Below, piece by piece: positions 51,984 to 59,907 of a stretch of 64,000 nt of DNA (position 1 is its first letter; each line of letters opens with the position of its first letter). The DNA comes from JACVRW01 sp963814095. GTDB taxonomy: Bacteria; Actinomycetota; Thermoleophilia; Solirubrobacterales; Thermoleophilaceae. The translations under genes and the position numbers were made by a program. The notes beneath the pieces were generated by a model. It worked only from the letters and a program-made list of their open reading frames with translations, had not been told where the DNA came from and ran no database searches. The stretch spans positions 186,001 to 250,000 of the forward strand of contig CAWFBT010000002.1 in assembly GCA_963814095.1 (NCBI GenBank), read 5' to 3'.

Positions 51984-52944
51984 ATCGGCCGAACAGGTCG
52001 CGGACGGGCTGCAGCGCTGGCTGCGGGACCGCGGTGTGGAGGCCGGGGTGACCGTCGACGGCCGGGCGACCGTCGGGCTCTCACAGGACACGTGGTTCCT
52101 CACGATCGAGCGAGCGGAGGGCTCGGAGAGCGCCGTGCTCCGCCTTCCCACGCCAGCCTCCGGCACGCGCGCGATCCTCACCCAGCGCGCCTCGCTCGAG
52201 GCGGTGGCCGGGCGGCTGCCCGCGCCCGCGCTCCTGTGGCACGACGACGGCGAGGAGAACCCGTTCGGCCGCCCCTTCCTCGTGATGGGGCGGGTGGACG
52301 GCGAGGTGCCGGTGGGCTGGCAGGACGTGCCGGAGCCGCGCCGCACGCGGCTCGGCGAGCACGCCATGGACGTGCTGGCCGCTCTGCACGCCACCGATCC
52401 GGCGCCGCTCGAGCCGTCCGAGGGCGGCGGTCGCGCCGCGCCGACGGAGCTCGACTGGTACCTGCGCAGGCTCGAGCGGCTCGCGCCGCTCCCGGCCGTG
52501 CTGACCGGCGCCCTCTGGTGGCTCGAGCGCCATCGCCCGCCGGCGCCGGAGCGCTCCGTGCTCGTGCACGGCGACTACCGGATGGGCAACCTGATCGTGG
52601 ACGGCGACCGCATTGCCGCGGTGCTCGACTGGGAGATGGCCGCGCCCGGTGACGCCGTGGCCGACGTGGCCTGGTGCTTCATCCCGCTGTGGGCGACCCC
52701 CGGCGTGGACGAGCGCGCGCTGGTGGGGCGCTACGCGGAGCGGACCGGGACGGAGGTCGACGACGAGCGTTTTCACTGGCACCGCGTGCTCGGCTACGTG
52801 CGGCTCGCCTACTACGCGCTGGCCGGCACGCGCGCCTTCGACTCGGGCCGCTCGGACGACCTGCGCCTGGCCGCGCTGCGCCTGCAGCTGCCGGTCCATC
52901 TCGATCGCCTGGCGGCTACGCTCGCCGGCGAGGAGGTCGCATGA
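51976..52944 (+). CDS. APH-type phosphotransferase family protein
   Basis: Protein of 322 residues with the aminoglycoside phosphotransferase/choline-kinase fold. The catalytic loop VLVHGDYRMGNLIVDGDRIA (HGDxxxxN) and the Mg-binding VLDWEMAAPGDAVADVAW are intact. GTG start overlaps the upstream small gene by eight bases. Such kinases sit beside acyl-CoA ligases and dehydrogenases in actinobacterial fatty-acid and steroid-like pathways (ACAD10-like), where they may phosphorylate a hydroxyacyl intermediate. It is followed directly by an acyl-CoA synthetase. Confidence 0.85.
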   Translation: MAESAEQVADGLQRWLRDRGVEAGVTVDGRATVGLSQDTWFLTIERAEGSESAVLRLPTPASGTRAILTQRASLEAVAGRLPAPALLWHDDGEENPFGRPFLVMGRVDGEVPVGWQDVPEPRRTRLGEHAMDVLAALHATDPAPLEPSEGGGRAAPTELDWYLRRLERLAPLPAVLTGALWWLERHRPPAPERSVLVHGDYRMGNLIVDGDRIAAVLDWEMAAPGDAVADVAWCFIPLWATPGVDERALVGRYAERTGTEVDDERFHWHRVLGYVRLAYYALAGTRAFDSGRSDDLRLAALRLQLPVHLDRLAATLAGEEVA

Positions 52945-52960
52945 GAGAGAGGAGTGCGCG

Positions 52961-54616
52961 ATGAGCGGCTGGGCCGAGGCCACCACCATCGGTGACCTGT
53001 TGATGAGGTCGGCGGAGAACCGCCCAGACCACGAGGCGATCGTGTTCCCGCACGCTCGCTTCACCTACGGCGAGGTCGCTGAGCGCGCCACGCAGGCCGC
53101 CCGCTCGCTGGCTGCGCTCGGTGTGGGGCGCGGCGACCACGTGGGCCTGCTGATGCCGAACTGCCCCGACTTCGTCTTCAACTTCTTCGGCATCCAGCTG
53201 CTCGGCGCCGTCGCGGTGCCGATCAACACGCGCTTCCGCGCGCGCGAGCTCGCCTTCGTGATCGACAACGCCGATCTCGTCGTGCTGCTCACGAGCGACA
53301 TCGTCGACGACGCGGTCGACTTCGTCGAGCGGCTGGGCGAGACCTTCGAGGACCTGCCCGGCGCCGGCGATCCCGCCGCGCTTTCGCTCGCCGGCGCGCC
53401 CAAGCTCCGCTCGGTGGTGCTGCTCGGCGCGAAGGAGCCGCCCGGCTTCCTGTCGCAGCGGGCCTACGACGCGAAGGCCGGCGAGGTCGACGAGTCGTAC
53501 GTCCTGACGGAGCGCTCGATGGCGCGCGTGCGCGACGTCGCGCTGATCCTCTTCACGTCGGGCACGACCGCCAACCCGAAGGGCTGCCTGCTCACGCACG
53601 AGGCCGTCGTGCGGCCCTGGTGCAGCGCCGCATGGAAGCTCCGCATCACGTCGGAGGACCGCGTCTGGGACGCGCTGCCGATGTTCCACATGTCCTGCCT
53701 CGGCCCGCTGGTGTTCTCGTTCAGCATCGGCGCGACGCTCATCTCGATGCTCCACTTCGAGCCCGGCGCCGCGCTCGAGCAGATCGAGCAGGAGCGCGCG
53801 ACCTGGCTCTATTCGGTCTTCCCGCCGATCGTGATGGCGCTGATCCGGCACCCCGATTTCTCGTCGCGGGATCTGTCGGCGGTCCGCGGGCTCCTGAACG
53901 TCGCCCCGCCGGACACGCTGCGGTTGATCCAGGACGCCTTCCGGCCGGCGGTTCACGTGGGCGGCCACTTCGGGATGACGGAGTGCGCGGGGGCGATCAC
54001 CTGCAACGAGTGGGAGGCGAGCGAGGAGCACCAGGCCGAGACCTGCGGCCCCGCGCTGCCGGGCGTCGAGGTCCGGGTCGTCGACTCCGAGACGGGCGCG
54101 CCGCTCGGAGCGCATCAGACCGGCGAGCTCCAGATCCGCGGCTGCGGGTTGTTCGAGGGCTACTACCGGCAACCCGACCAGACCGAGGCGATGTTCGACC
54201 CCGAGGGCTGGCTGCGCTCCGGCGATCAGGGACGCATGGATGAGGACGGGCGGGTGATCTATCTCGGCCGCCTCAAGGACATGCTCAAGGTCGGCGGCGA
54301 GAACGTCGCGCCGTCCGAGATCGAGTCGCACCTCTCGACCCATCCGGCGGTCAAGCTCGTCCAGGTGGTGGCGGCGCCCGACGAGCGCCTCGACGAGGTG
54401 CCCGCCGCGTTCATCGAGCTGGTTCCCGGCCAGGAGCTGTCGGCCGACGAGGCGGTCGAGTACTGCAAGGGCCAGATAGCGAGCTTCAAGGTGCCGCGCC
54501 ATGTGCGCTTCGTGAGCGCCGAGGAGTGGCCGATGTCGGCCACCAAGATCCAGAAGTTCCGCCTTCAGGAGCGGATCGCGAAAGAGCTAAAGAAAGAGGA
54601 GGCAACGGTCAGATGA
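52961..54616 (+). CDS. AMP-dependent acyl-CoA synthetase (FadD-like)
   Basis: Adenylating CoA ligase of 551 residues. P-loop LILFTSGTTANPKGCLLTH near residue 200, the A4/A5 region VGGHFGMTECAGAI, the hinge and adenylate motifs LRSGDQGRMDEDGRVIYLGR, and the C-terminal catalytic lysine in EWPMSATKIQKFRL. It activates a carboxylic acid to its CoA thioester. ATG after GAGAGGAG, 16 bases after the phosphotransferase stop. Paired with an APH-type kinase, as is the other ligase at 61286-62845. Confidence 0.92.
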   Translation: MSGWAEATTIGDLLMRSAENRPDHEAIVFPHARFTYGEVAERATQAARSLAALGVGRGDHVGLLMPNCPDFVFNFFGIQLLGAVAVPINTRFRARELAFVIDNADLVVLLTSDIVDDAVDFVERLGETFEDLPGAGDPAALSLAGAPKLRSVVLLGAKEPPGFLSQRAYDAKAGEVDESYVLTERSMARVRDVALILFTSGTTANPKGCLLTHEAVVRPWCSAAWKLRITSEDRVWDALPMFHMSCLGPLVFSFSIGATLISMLHFEPGAALEQIEQERATWLYSVFPPIVMALIRHPDFSSRDLSAVRGLLNVAPPDTLRLIQDAFRPAVHVGGHFGMTECAGAITCNEWEASEEHQAETCGPALPGVEVRVVDSETGAPLGAHQTGELQIRGCGLFEGYYRQPDQTEAMFDPEGWLRSGDQGRMDEDGRVIYLGRLKDMLKVGGENVAPSEIESHLSTHPAVKLVQVVAAPDERLDEVPAAFIELVPGQELSADEAVEYCKGQIASFKVPRHVRFVSAEEWPMSATKIQKFRLQERIAKELKKEEATVR

Positions 54617-54942
54617 TCAAGCTGGTGGGCACGTGGCACATTCCGCCTCACGCCACTCCTGACGAGATCGACAAGCACTACTTCGACGTGCACGTGCCGA
54701 ACGTGCGCGCTCTGCCAAAGCTGCGCCGGCACGTCGTGCTCAAGGCGGTCCCCACGCCCGAGGGCGGCTACGAGCGCACGTGGCGCGGGGCCGAGATCTG
54801 GTTCGACAACCGCGCGGACTTCGACGCCGCGATCGCCTCACCGGAATGGCAGACGATCGCCGACGACGGCTTCATGCCCTCGGTCGCCGGCCTCGAGATC
54901 GACGTGTTCGAGGTGGAGGAGGAGTTCAAGCCCGGCGGCTGA
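54613..54942 (+). CDS. EthD-domain protein
   Basis: Protein of 109 residues with the dimeric alpha-beta-barrel EthD signature: MIKLVGTWHIPPHATPDEID, HYFDVHVPNVRALPKLRRHV, and IWFDNRADFDAAIASPEW. EthD proteins are needed for some P450 ether-degrading systems, and others are small dehydratases or decarboxylases. A P450 lies 1 kb away on the other strand. Start overlaps the ligase stop (ATGA). Confidence 0.82.
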   Translation: MIKLVGTWHIPPHATPDEIDKHYFDVHVPNVRALPKLRRHVVLKAVPTPEGGYERTWRGAEIWFDNRADFDAAIASPEWQTIADDGFMPSVAGLEIDVFEVEEEFKPGG

Positions 54943-54944
54943 TC

Positions 54945-55910
54945 TTGCCCGCGGTGGTCCAGACGGCGACCGGCCCGATCGACACGTCCGCGCTCGGCGC
55001 TGTGTTGATGCACGAGCACGTGATCGTGCTCGACAGTGAGCGCGAGGAGAACTACCCGGAGCTGGGCCCGCCCTGGGACGAGGAGCGCGCGGGCGAGCAC
55101 GCGACCGCGCAGCTGAGCGCGGCGAAGGCCGCGGGTTACGACACGCTCGTCGACGTCACGGTCGTGCCGATGGGTAGGAACGTCGCGCGCATCCGCCGCC
55201 TCAGCGAGCTCTCCGGGGTCAACATCGTCGTCGCCACGGGCATGTACGTCCTCGACGTGATGCCGGGCCCGTACATGCGGCTGGCGCTCGAGGGCGGCGC
55301 CGATGCCTTCGCCGACATGTTCGCTCGCGACATCGAGGTGGGTACGGCGGACAGCGGGATCCGAGCGGGGATCATCAAGGTGGCCTCCGACCGCCCGGGC
55401 CTCACGCCCGACGTCGAGCTGATGCTCCGCGCCGCCGCCAGGGCCCACCGCCGTACCGGCGTGCCCATCACCACGCATACGAACGCGCCCGCTCGATCCG
55501 GGCTCGACCAGCAGCGGCTGTTCGCCGAGGAGGGCGTCGACCTGGGCCGCGTGATCATCGGCCACTGCGACGACACCACCGACCTCGACTACCTGGAGCG
55601 GCTGATCGACGCGGGCTCCTGGATCGGCTTCGACCGGCTCGAGCTCGACGCCGACCCGTCCCGCGCCGAGCGAATCGCAACGCTGGCGACGCTGTGCGAG
55701 CGGGGCTACGCGGACCGGGTGATCCTGTCCCACGACAACGTCGCGTTCAACAACTGGGGCGCTGCCCCTCCGTACCAACCCGGCGTGTACCTGCGCATCC
55801 CCACCGTCGTGCTTCCGGCGCTCCGGGAGCATGGCGTGAGCGAAGAGGAGATCGACATGATGCTGACCGGCAACCCACGCGGGATCTTCGAGGTGCAGGG
55901 TGGCTACTGA
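54945..55910 (+). CDS. Phosphotriesterase-family metal hydrolase
   Basis: Amidohydrolase-superfamily TIM barrel of 321 residues. All metal ligands are visible: HxH in LMHEHVIVL, the bridging carboxylated Lys in GIIKVASD, His in PITTHTNA and in VIIGHCDDT, and Asp in ILSHDNVAF. Members hydrolyse lactones, phosphotriesters or N-acyl compounds; quorum-lactone-type and general lactonase activity are common. TTG 54945 is chosen (GTG 54954 is possible), two bases after the EthD stop. A lactone intermediate would suit the pathway, but this is inference. Confidence 0.88.
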   Translation: MPAVVQTATGPIDTSALGAVLMHEHVIVLDSEREENYPELGPPWDEERAGEHATAQLSAAKAAGYDTLVDVTVVPMGRNVARIRRLSELSGVNIVVATGMYVLDVMPGPYMRLALEGGADAFADMFARDIEVGTADSGIRAGIIKVASDRPGLTPDVELMLRAAARAHRRTGVPITTHTNAPARSGLDQQRLFAEEGVDLGRVIIGHCDDTTDLDYLERLIDAGSWIGFDRLELDADPSRAERIATLATLCERGYADRVILSHDNVAFNNWGAAPPYQPGVYLRIPTVVLPALREHGVSEEEIDMMLTGNPRGIFEVQGGY

Positions 55911-55918
55911 GGACGTGG

Positions 55919-57106
55919 CTAAGCGGCTTCGAACTCGAGGAACAGCTCCTTGGGCCCGCGGTTGAAGGCGCTGTCGATGTGCAGGAACTCGTTGCCCTCG
56001 GCGAGCCGGATCTCCGCCAGCCGGGTGAAGAGCGTCTCGAAGGCCAGCTTGCCCTCGAGGCGGGCCAGCGGCGCCCCGAGGCAGAAGTGCGGGCCGAGGC
56101 CGAAGCCAACGTGGCGCTTGACGTTCGAACGGCTCGGATCGAACGCCTCGGGCTCCTCGAACACCTCGCCGTCCCTGTTTGCGGACGCGAACAGAAGCAG
56201 CACGTTCGAGCCCGCCGGGATCTGCACGCCGCCGAGCTCGGTGTCCGTCGTCGTGTAGCGCGGCATGAACTGGAGCGCCGACTCCAGCCGCAGCGCCTCC
56301 TCGAGCATGCGCGGGATCTTGGAGAAGTCGGCCCGCATGAGCTCCATCTGCTCGGGGTTCTGCAGCAGCAGCAGCATCGCGCTGCCGCTCAGATGGGCCG
56401 AGGTGAGCACGCCGCCTAGCAGCAGCACCGTCGACTCAACGGCGAGGTAAGCGAGGTTGACCTCGCCGGTGCGCTCGCGGTGGCCGGCGATCAGGTTGCT
56501 GATCGCGTCGTCGCGCGGGTTGGCGATGCGGTCCTCGACCACCGCGGTCATCTGCGCGTTGAGCCGCGCGCCGTCCCGGTCCTGGAGCTTCTGGAGGTCC
56601 GGCGGCAGGTAGCGGGCGCCGGCGCCCTCGAACTCGATGTCCGCCGACCAGGCCCACTCGTCGGCCTCGAGCCCGAGGATGTTGAACATCACGCGGCTCG
56701 ACATGGGGTTGGCGAACTGGGTCACGAACTCGCACTTGCCGGCCTCGATGAAGTCGTCGATGAGCTCGTCGATGATCCCTTGGACCATCGGCGTGTACTC
56801 CTTCAGCTTCCGGGGGTTGAAGGAGCGGTAGGCGATCTCGCGCTTGACGGTGTGATCGGGAGGGTCCGACGAGAAGACGCTCGTCTCCCAGCCTGGCTGC
56901 GCCTCAGCCGCCAGCTGCGTGTGGCTCGAGTACACCTCGGGCGTGCGCAGGGCCTCCGACACCAGTTCATGGTCGGCGACCATGAACTCGTTCTCGCCGG
57001 GGACCTGGTAGACGCCCCCGGTCCTGCGCAGCTTCTCGAAGATCGGATAGGGACACTCGGCGGTCTCGAGCGACGGATAGTTCAACTCGCGCGGCGTCGC
57101 GCTCAT
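55919..57106 (-). CDS. Cytochrome P450
   Basis: Soluble bacterial P450 of 395 residues. Heme-binding loop HVGFGLGPHFCLGAPLARLE with Cys342, ExxR in EEALRLES, and FSSDPPDHTVKREIAYRSF near residue 85. The I-helix oxygen-activation motif, normally AGxxTT with an acid before Thr, reads LLLGGVLTSAH, so the acid is Leu. ATG 57106 has GGGAGG eight bases upstream, favoured over ATG 57112. No ferredoxin gene is adjacent. An operator lies between it and the TetR gene. Confidence 0.92.
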   Translation of the reverse strand: MSATPRELNYPSLETAECPYPIFEKLRRTGGVYQVPGENEFMVADHELVSEALRTPEVYSSHTQLAAEAQPGWETSVFSSDPPDHTVKREIAYRSFNPRKLKEYTPMVQGIIDELIDDFIEAGKCEFVTQFANPMSSRVMFNILGLEADEWAWSADIEFEGAGARYLPPDLQKLQDRDGARLNAQMTAVVEDRIANPRDDAISNLIAGHRERTGEVNLAYLAVESTVLLLGGVLTSAHLSGSAMLLLLQNPEQMELMRADFSKIPRMLEEALRLESALQFMPRYTTTDTELGGVQIPAGSNVLLLFASANRDGEVFEEPEAFDPSRSNVKRHVGFGLGPHFCLGAPLARLEGKLAFETLFTRLAEIRLAEGNEFLHIDSAFNRGPKELFLEFEAA

Positions 57107-57134
57107 TCGCATGTCCTCCCGGTGCGGTCTGTCA

Positions 57135-57148
57135 ACCAATCGGTCGGT
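57135..57148. promoter_or_regulatory. Regulon operator (site 15)
   Basis: ACCAATCGGTCGGT, in the divergent P450/TetR promoter region, 29 bases upstream of the P450 start. Its second half CGGTCGGT resembles classic TetR-family operators, and the position would allow autoregulation. Confidence 0.75.
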
Positions 57149-57249
57149 CGGAGAGGCTACGGAGCAACCCGGGGGTTGTCAAAGGGCGCTCGACCGGCGT
57201 GCTGTACTCACGGTCGAAGCCGCGTTGGGCCTTTCTGGCCGAAGGTCCA

Positions 57250-57906
57250 ATGACACGCCCGGGCTCGCCCGCCATCATGCGCTGCATGGCCCAACAGCGA
57301 CATCTGAACGCCGCCGAGTCCAGCCCCCGGCCGCCCGGAGGCACGCGCGAGCGGGTGCTGGCCGAGGCCTCCGACCTCTTCTACACGCGTGGGATCAGGG
57401 CCACGAGCATGGACGACGTGGCCGAGCGCGGCGGGATCCTCAAGGGGTCGCTCTACTACCACTTCGAGTCGAAGGAGGCGATGCGCGACGCCTACCTCGA
57501 GCTCGAGCTGAGGCGCCGCGAGGCCTGGCTCGATGCCCTTGCCGCAGGCGGCCGCGACCCGGCCGGTGCGCTGCTGGCGGTGGTGGCGGGCCACCGGGCC
57601 TGGATCGACGCCCCGGACTTCCGGGGCTGCTTCATCGCGAACGCGGCGGTCGAGTTCCCGGGCGACACGGCGGTGGCGGAAATCGCCGGCCGCTACCTGG
57701 AGCACGCTGAGGGGCTGCTCGAGGGAGAGCTGCGCGCCGCCGGCTGCGAGAGCTCGCTGGCGACGGCTCGCGAGCTGCTCGCCCTGCTCCACGGCGGCCT
57801 CGCGCTCGCGCGGCTCGGCGCGCTCGATGCGGCCCACGCCGCCACCGACGCCGCCCGCAGGCTCGTGCTCGAGAGCGGCGCGGCGCCTGCGCTGGCCGCG
57901 TCCTGA
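57250..57906 (+). CDS. TetR/AcrR family transcriptional regulator
   Basis: Protein of about 218 residues; the only transcription factor found in the window. Helix-turn-helix: TRERVLAEASDLFYTRGIRA, TSMDDVAERGGILKGSLYYH, FESKEAMRDAYLELEL. The C-terminal ligand domain includes GCFIANAAVEFPGDT, seen in TetR groups with a conserved Cys-phe region. ATG 57250 has GAAGG five bases upstream; ATG 57286 is also possible and begins nearer the HTH. Divergent from the P450 with an operator between. Best candidate to bind the window-wide palindrome. Confidence 0.88.
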   Translation: MTRPGSPAIMRCMAQQRHLNAAESSPRPPGGTRERVLAEASDLFYTRGIRATSMDDVAERGGILKGSLYYHFESKEAMRDAYLELELRRREAWLDALAAGGRDPAGALLAVVAGHRAWIDAPDFRGCFIANAAVEFPGDTAVAEIAGRYLEHAEGLLEGELRAAGCESSLATARELLALLHGGLALARLGALDAAHAATDAARRLVLESGAAPALAAS

Positions 57907-57913
57907 GCCTTCG

Positions 57914-58843
57914 TCAAGTCAGCGAGCCGTCGCGAAGGAAGCGGCGCAGGAGCGCGGGAGCCCAGGTGTCCTGGTGCTCGCCGAGCAGCTCGCTGCCGTC
58001 GCCGAGCCGCCAGCGGACGACGCATGCCCACACGAACCAGGGCGTGCCGGGCAGCGCGAGCCTGCTCACGACGTCGCCCTCGGCCTCGAACGTGCTGCCG
58101 TTGGCCCGCGTGGCGGCGATGCGCACGCCCGTCACTCGCCCCCGGTCGTCGCGGCTGACGTCACAGTGCCCGTCGGCCAGCGGGAGGGCCCGACCCCCGT
58201 CGAGCTCGAAGCCGGTCAGCATCTCGGCGCGGCCGCGGCGCGGCGTGTAGCGCGTGGACAGGTGAAAGCCGGAGTCGGGCGACGCCGCGCCGTAGCTGTA
58301 GGACAGGTAGGCGCCCTGGCGGCTCTCCCGCCGCGGCGACCAGGTCCGGTCGCGCATCTCGATGCAGTCGATCTCGAGCCGCTCGCCGTTCAGCCACAGC
58401 TCGCCGGTCACGTGCCCGAACTGGTCGAGGTGGCCGTGCCCGCCCGGCTCGATGCCCACCTCATGCGGCGCGTGTAGGGACCGGAAGGTCGCATCCAGGC
58501 GGATCTGGTCGCCGTCCTCATAGCGCACGCGGTAGGCGCTGAGCGGCTCGAGGCGCTCGTACGAGAGCCCGTTCGGCAGCTCGAATGAGGTGGCCTGGAT
58601 GCCCTCCGGAATCGCGAGGTGCCACCAGGTCCGGTAGTAGGGGAGCTGCCAGAGCTCCTCCGCGCCCGGCTCCCAGACGTAGATCCCGCATGACATCACG
58701 CCCAGCTCGTGCCGGAAGAGGGGGTAGGTCCAGATGCAGAGCCCGCGCTCCGGGACCTGCGCCGCGAACCAGGCGGTCTCGGTCCAGGAGCGATCCTCGC
58801 TCTGGCCCAGATGGAAGTCGTCGTCCGCTGCCGTGAGCGGCAC
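57914..58843 (-). CDS. DUF7064-like hypothetical protein
   Basis: Protein of 309 residues, beta-rich with many Trp/Tyr (FHLGQSEDRSWTETAWFAAQ, YYRTWWHLAIPEG, CIEMRDRTWSPRRESRQGAY). The motif of an acidic/aromatic turn before a W-S/G segment parallels SDRDHSWG in 42285-43460. It follows a cyclase gene by two bases. No function assigned; recurs with pathway enzymes in this window. Confidence 0.6.
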   Translation of the reverse strand: MPLTAADDDFHLGQSEDRSWTETAWFAAQVPERGLCIWTYPLFRHELGVMSCGIYVWEPGAEELWQLPYYRTWWHLAIPEGIQATSFELPNGLSYERLEPLSAYRVRYEDGDQIRLDATFRSLHAPHEVGIEPGGHGHLDQFGHVTGELWLNGERLEIDCIEMRDRTWSPRRESRQGAYLSYSYGAASPDSGFHLSTRYTPRRGRAEMLTGFELDGGRALPLADGHCDVSRDDRGRVTGVRIAATRANGSTFEAEGDVVSRLALPGTPWFVWACVVRWRLGDGSELLGEHQDTWAPALLRRFLRDGSLT

Positions 58844-58845
58844 GG

Positions 58846-59865
58846 CTACTTCAGGGCGATCGGGTTGAGCGGCGAGCCCATGCCACCGGGCAGGTTGAGC
58901 GGAGGCGCGATCAGCAGGAACTCATACGTGCCGTCGTCGGCGCAGTCGGCGGCCAGCGCCTCGAGATCCCACAGCTCGCCGAGCGGCAGGCCGAGGTCCA
59001 CGAGGCAGGCCACGTGGACGGGCAGCACGCGCTCCTCGCTGTCCTCCGGCACGAGCACCTCCACGCCGATGTTGTCGAAGGCCAGAGCCGACACCTGGCG
59101 CTCGTCGAGCCACGGGATGGCGTGGCGGCTGAGTCCCGGCGAGGCGCTGAAGTAGGCACCGGTGTCGTCGGCCGGGCCGAGCGTCCACCATTTGGCCAGG
59201 TACCCGGTCCGCACGAGCAGGATGTCGCCGCGGCGCAGCTCGGTGCCCTGGGCCTCGAGCGCCTGGTCGAGCAGCTCGGGGCCGATCGCCTGGGCGTCGG
59301 GGCAGATCTCGAGACCCTGGGCGCGCGCCGCGTCGATGAGCACACCGCGGCCCACGAAGCTCTCCCGGTGGTGCTCGATGCCGAGTACGCGGGCGCCGCC
59401 GAGGGCGGTCGTGTTGCCCGCCCACCAGCCGTTGTACATCGAGTCCTGCCACATCACGTGGCCGAGCGCGTCCCACTGCGTCGAGCCCTGGGTCGGCATC
59501 TGGAGCATGTCGTCGCTCCACTGGAAGCCGGGCGCGGCCTCGCTGTAGGGGCTGCCGGCCAGCGCGTCCGAGCCGGTCATGAGCGAGAGGCGCAGCGGCG
59601 CCGGGCGCGACGCGAACCTCGGGGCCGTGTCGTCGATCGGCAGCGCGAGCGAGAAGACCTTGCCGGTCTTCACGAGCCCCGCCGCCGCCACGCGCTCGTC
59701 CGGCCCGATCAGGTTCTGGGTGCCGACCTGGTCGTCGTCACCCCAGCGCCCCCAGTTGTTCGGCTCGCGAGGCTCGTAGCCGCCCACGACCTTGCCCTCC
59801 TGGTCGACCGAGTAGCTCGGCGGGGACCACTCGTGCCCGTACTCGCCCGGCGCGGATCTGCCCAT
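58846..59865 (-). CDS. Cyclase family protein (kynurenine-formamidase-like fold)
   Basis: Protein of 339 residues in the cyclase/metal-dependent hydrolase family: NNWGRWGDDDQVGTQNLIGP is the common start of this actinobacterial subgroup, and VGRGVLIDAARAQG and RRGDILLVRTGYLAKWW are conserved. The metal motif usually HxxTHxDxxxH reads QGSTQWDALGHVMW, losing at least one His. It would open or close a ring amide or lactone. It has its own operator immediately upstream. Confidence 0.82.
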   Translation of the reverse strand: MGRSAPGEYGHEWSPPSYSVDQEGKVVGGYEPREPNNWGRWGDDDQVGTQNLIGPDERVAAAGLVKTGKVFSLALPIDDTAPRFASRPAPLRLSLMTGSDALAGSPYSEAAPGFQWSDDMLQMPTQGSTQWDALGHVMWQDSMYNGWWAGNTTALGGARVLGIEHHRESFVGRGVLIDAARAQGLEICPDAQAIGPELLDQALEAQGTELRRGDILLVRTGYLAKWWTLGPADDTGAYFSASPGLSRHAIPWLDERQVSALAFDNIGVEVLVPEDSEERVLPVHVACLVDLGLPLGELWDLEALAADCADDGTYEFLLIAPPLNLPGGMGSPLNPIALK

Positions 59866-59885
59866 TACGCGTCCTCCTTAGCTCA

Positions 59886-59903
59886 ACCAAGCGCTCGTTT
59901 GGT
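59886..59903. promoter_or_regulatory. Regulon operator (site 16), long-spacer form
   Basis: ACCAAGCGCTCGTTTGGT, arms ACCAA and TTGGT with 8 bases between, 20 bases before the cyclase start on the minus strand and just after the phosphotransferase stop. Confidence 0.75.
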
Positions 59904-59907
59904 GACA

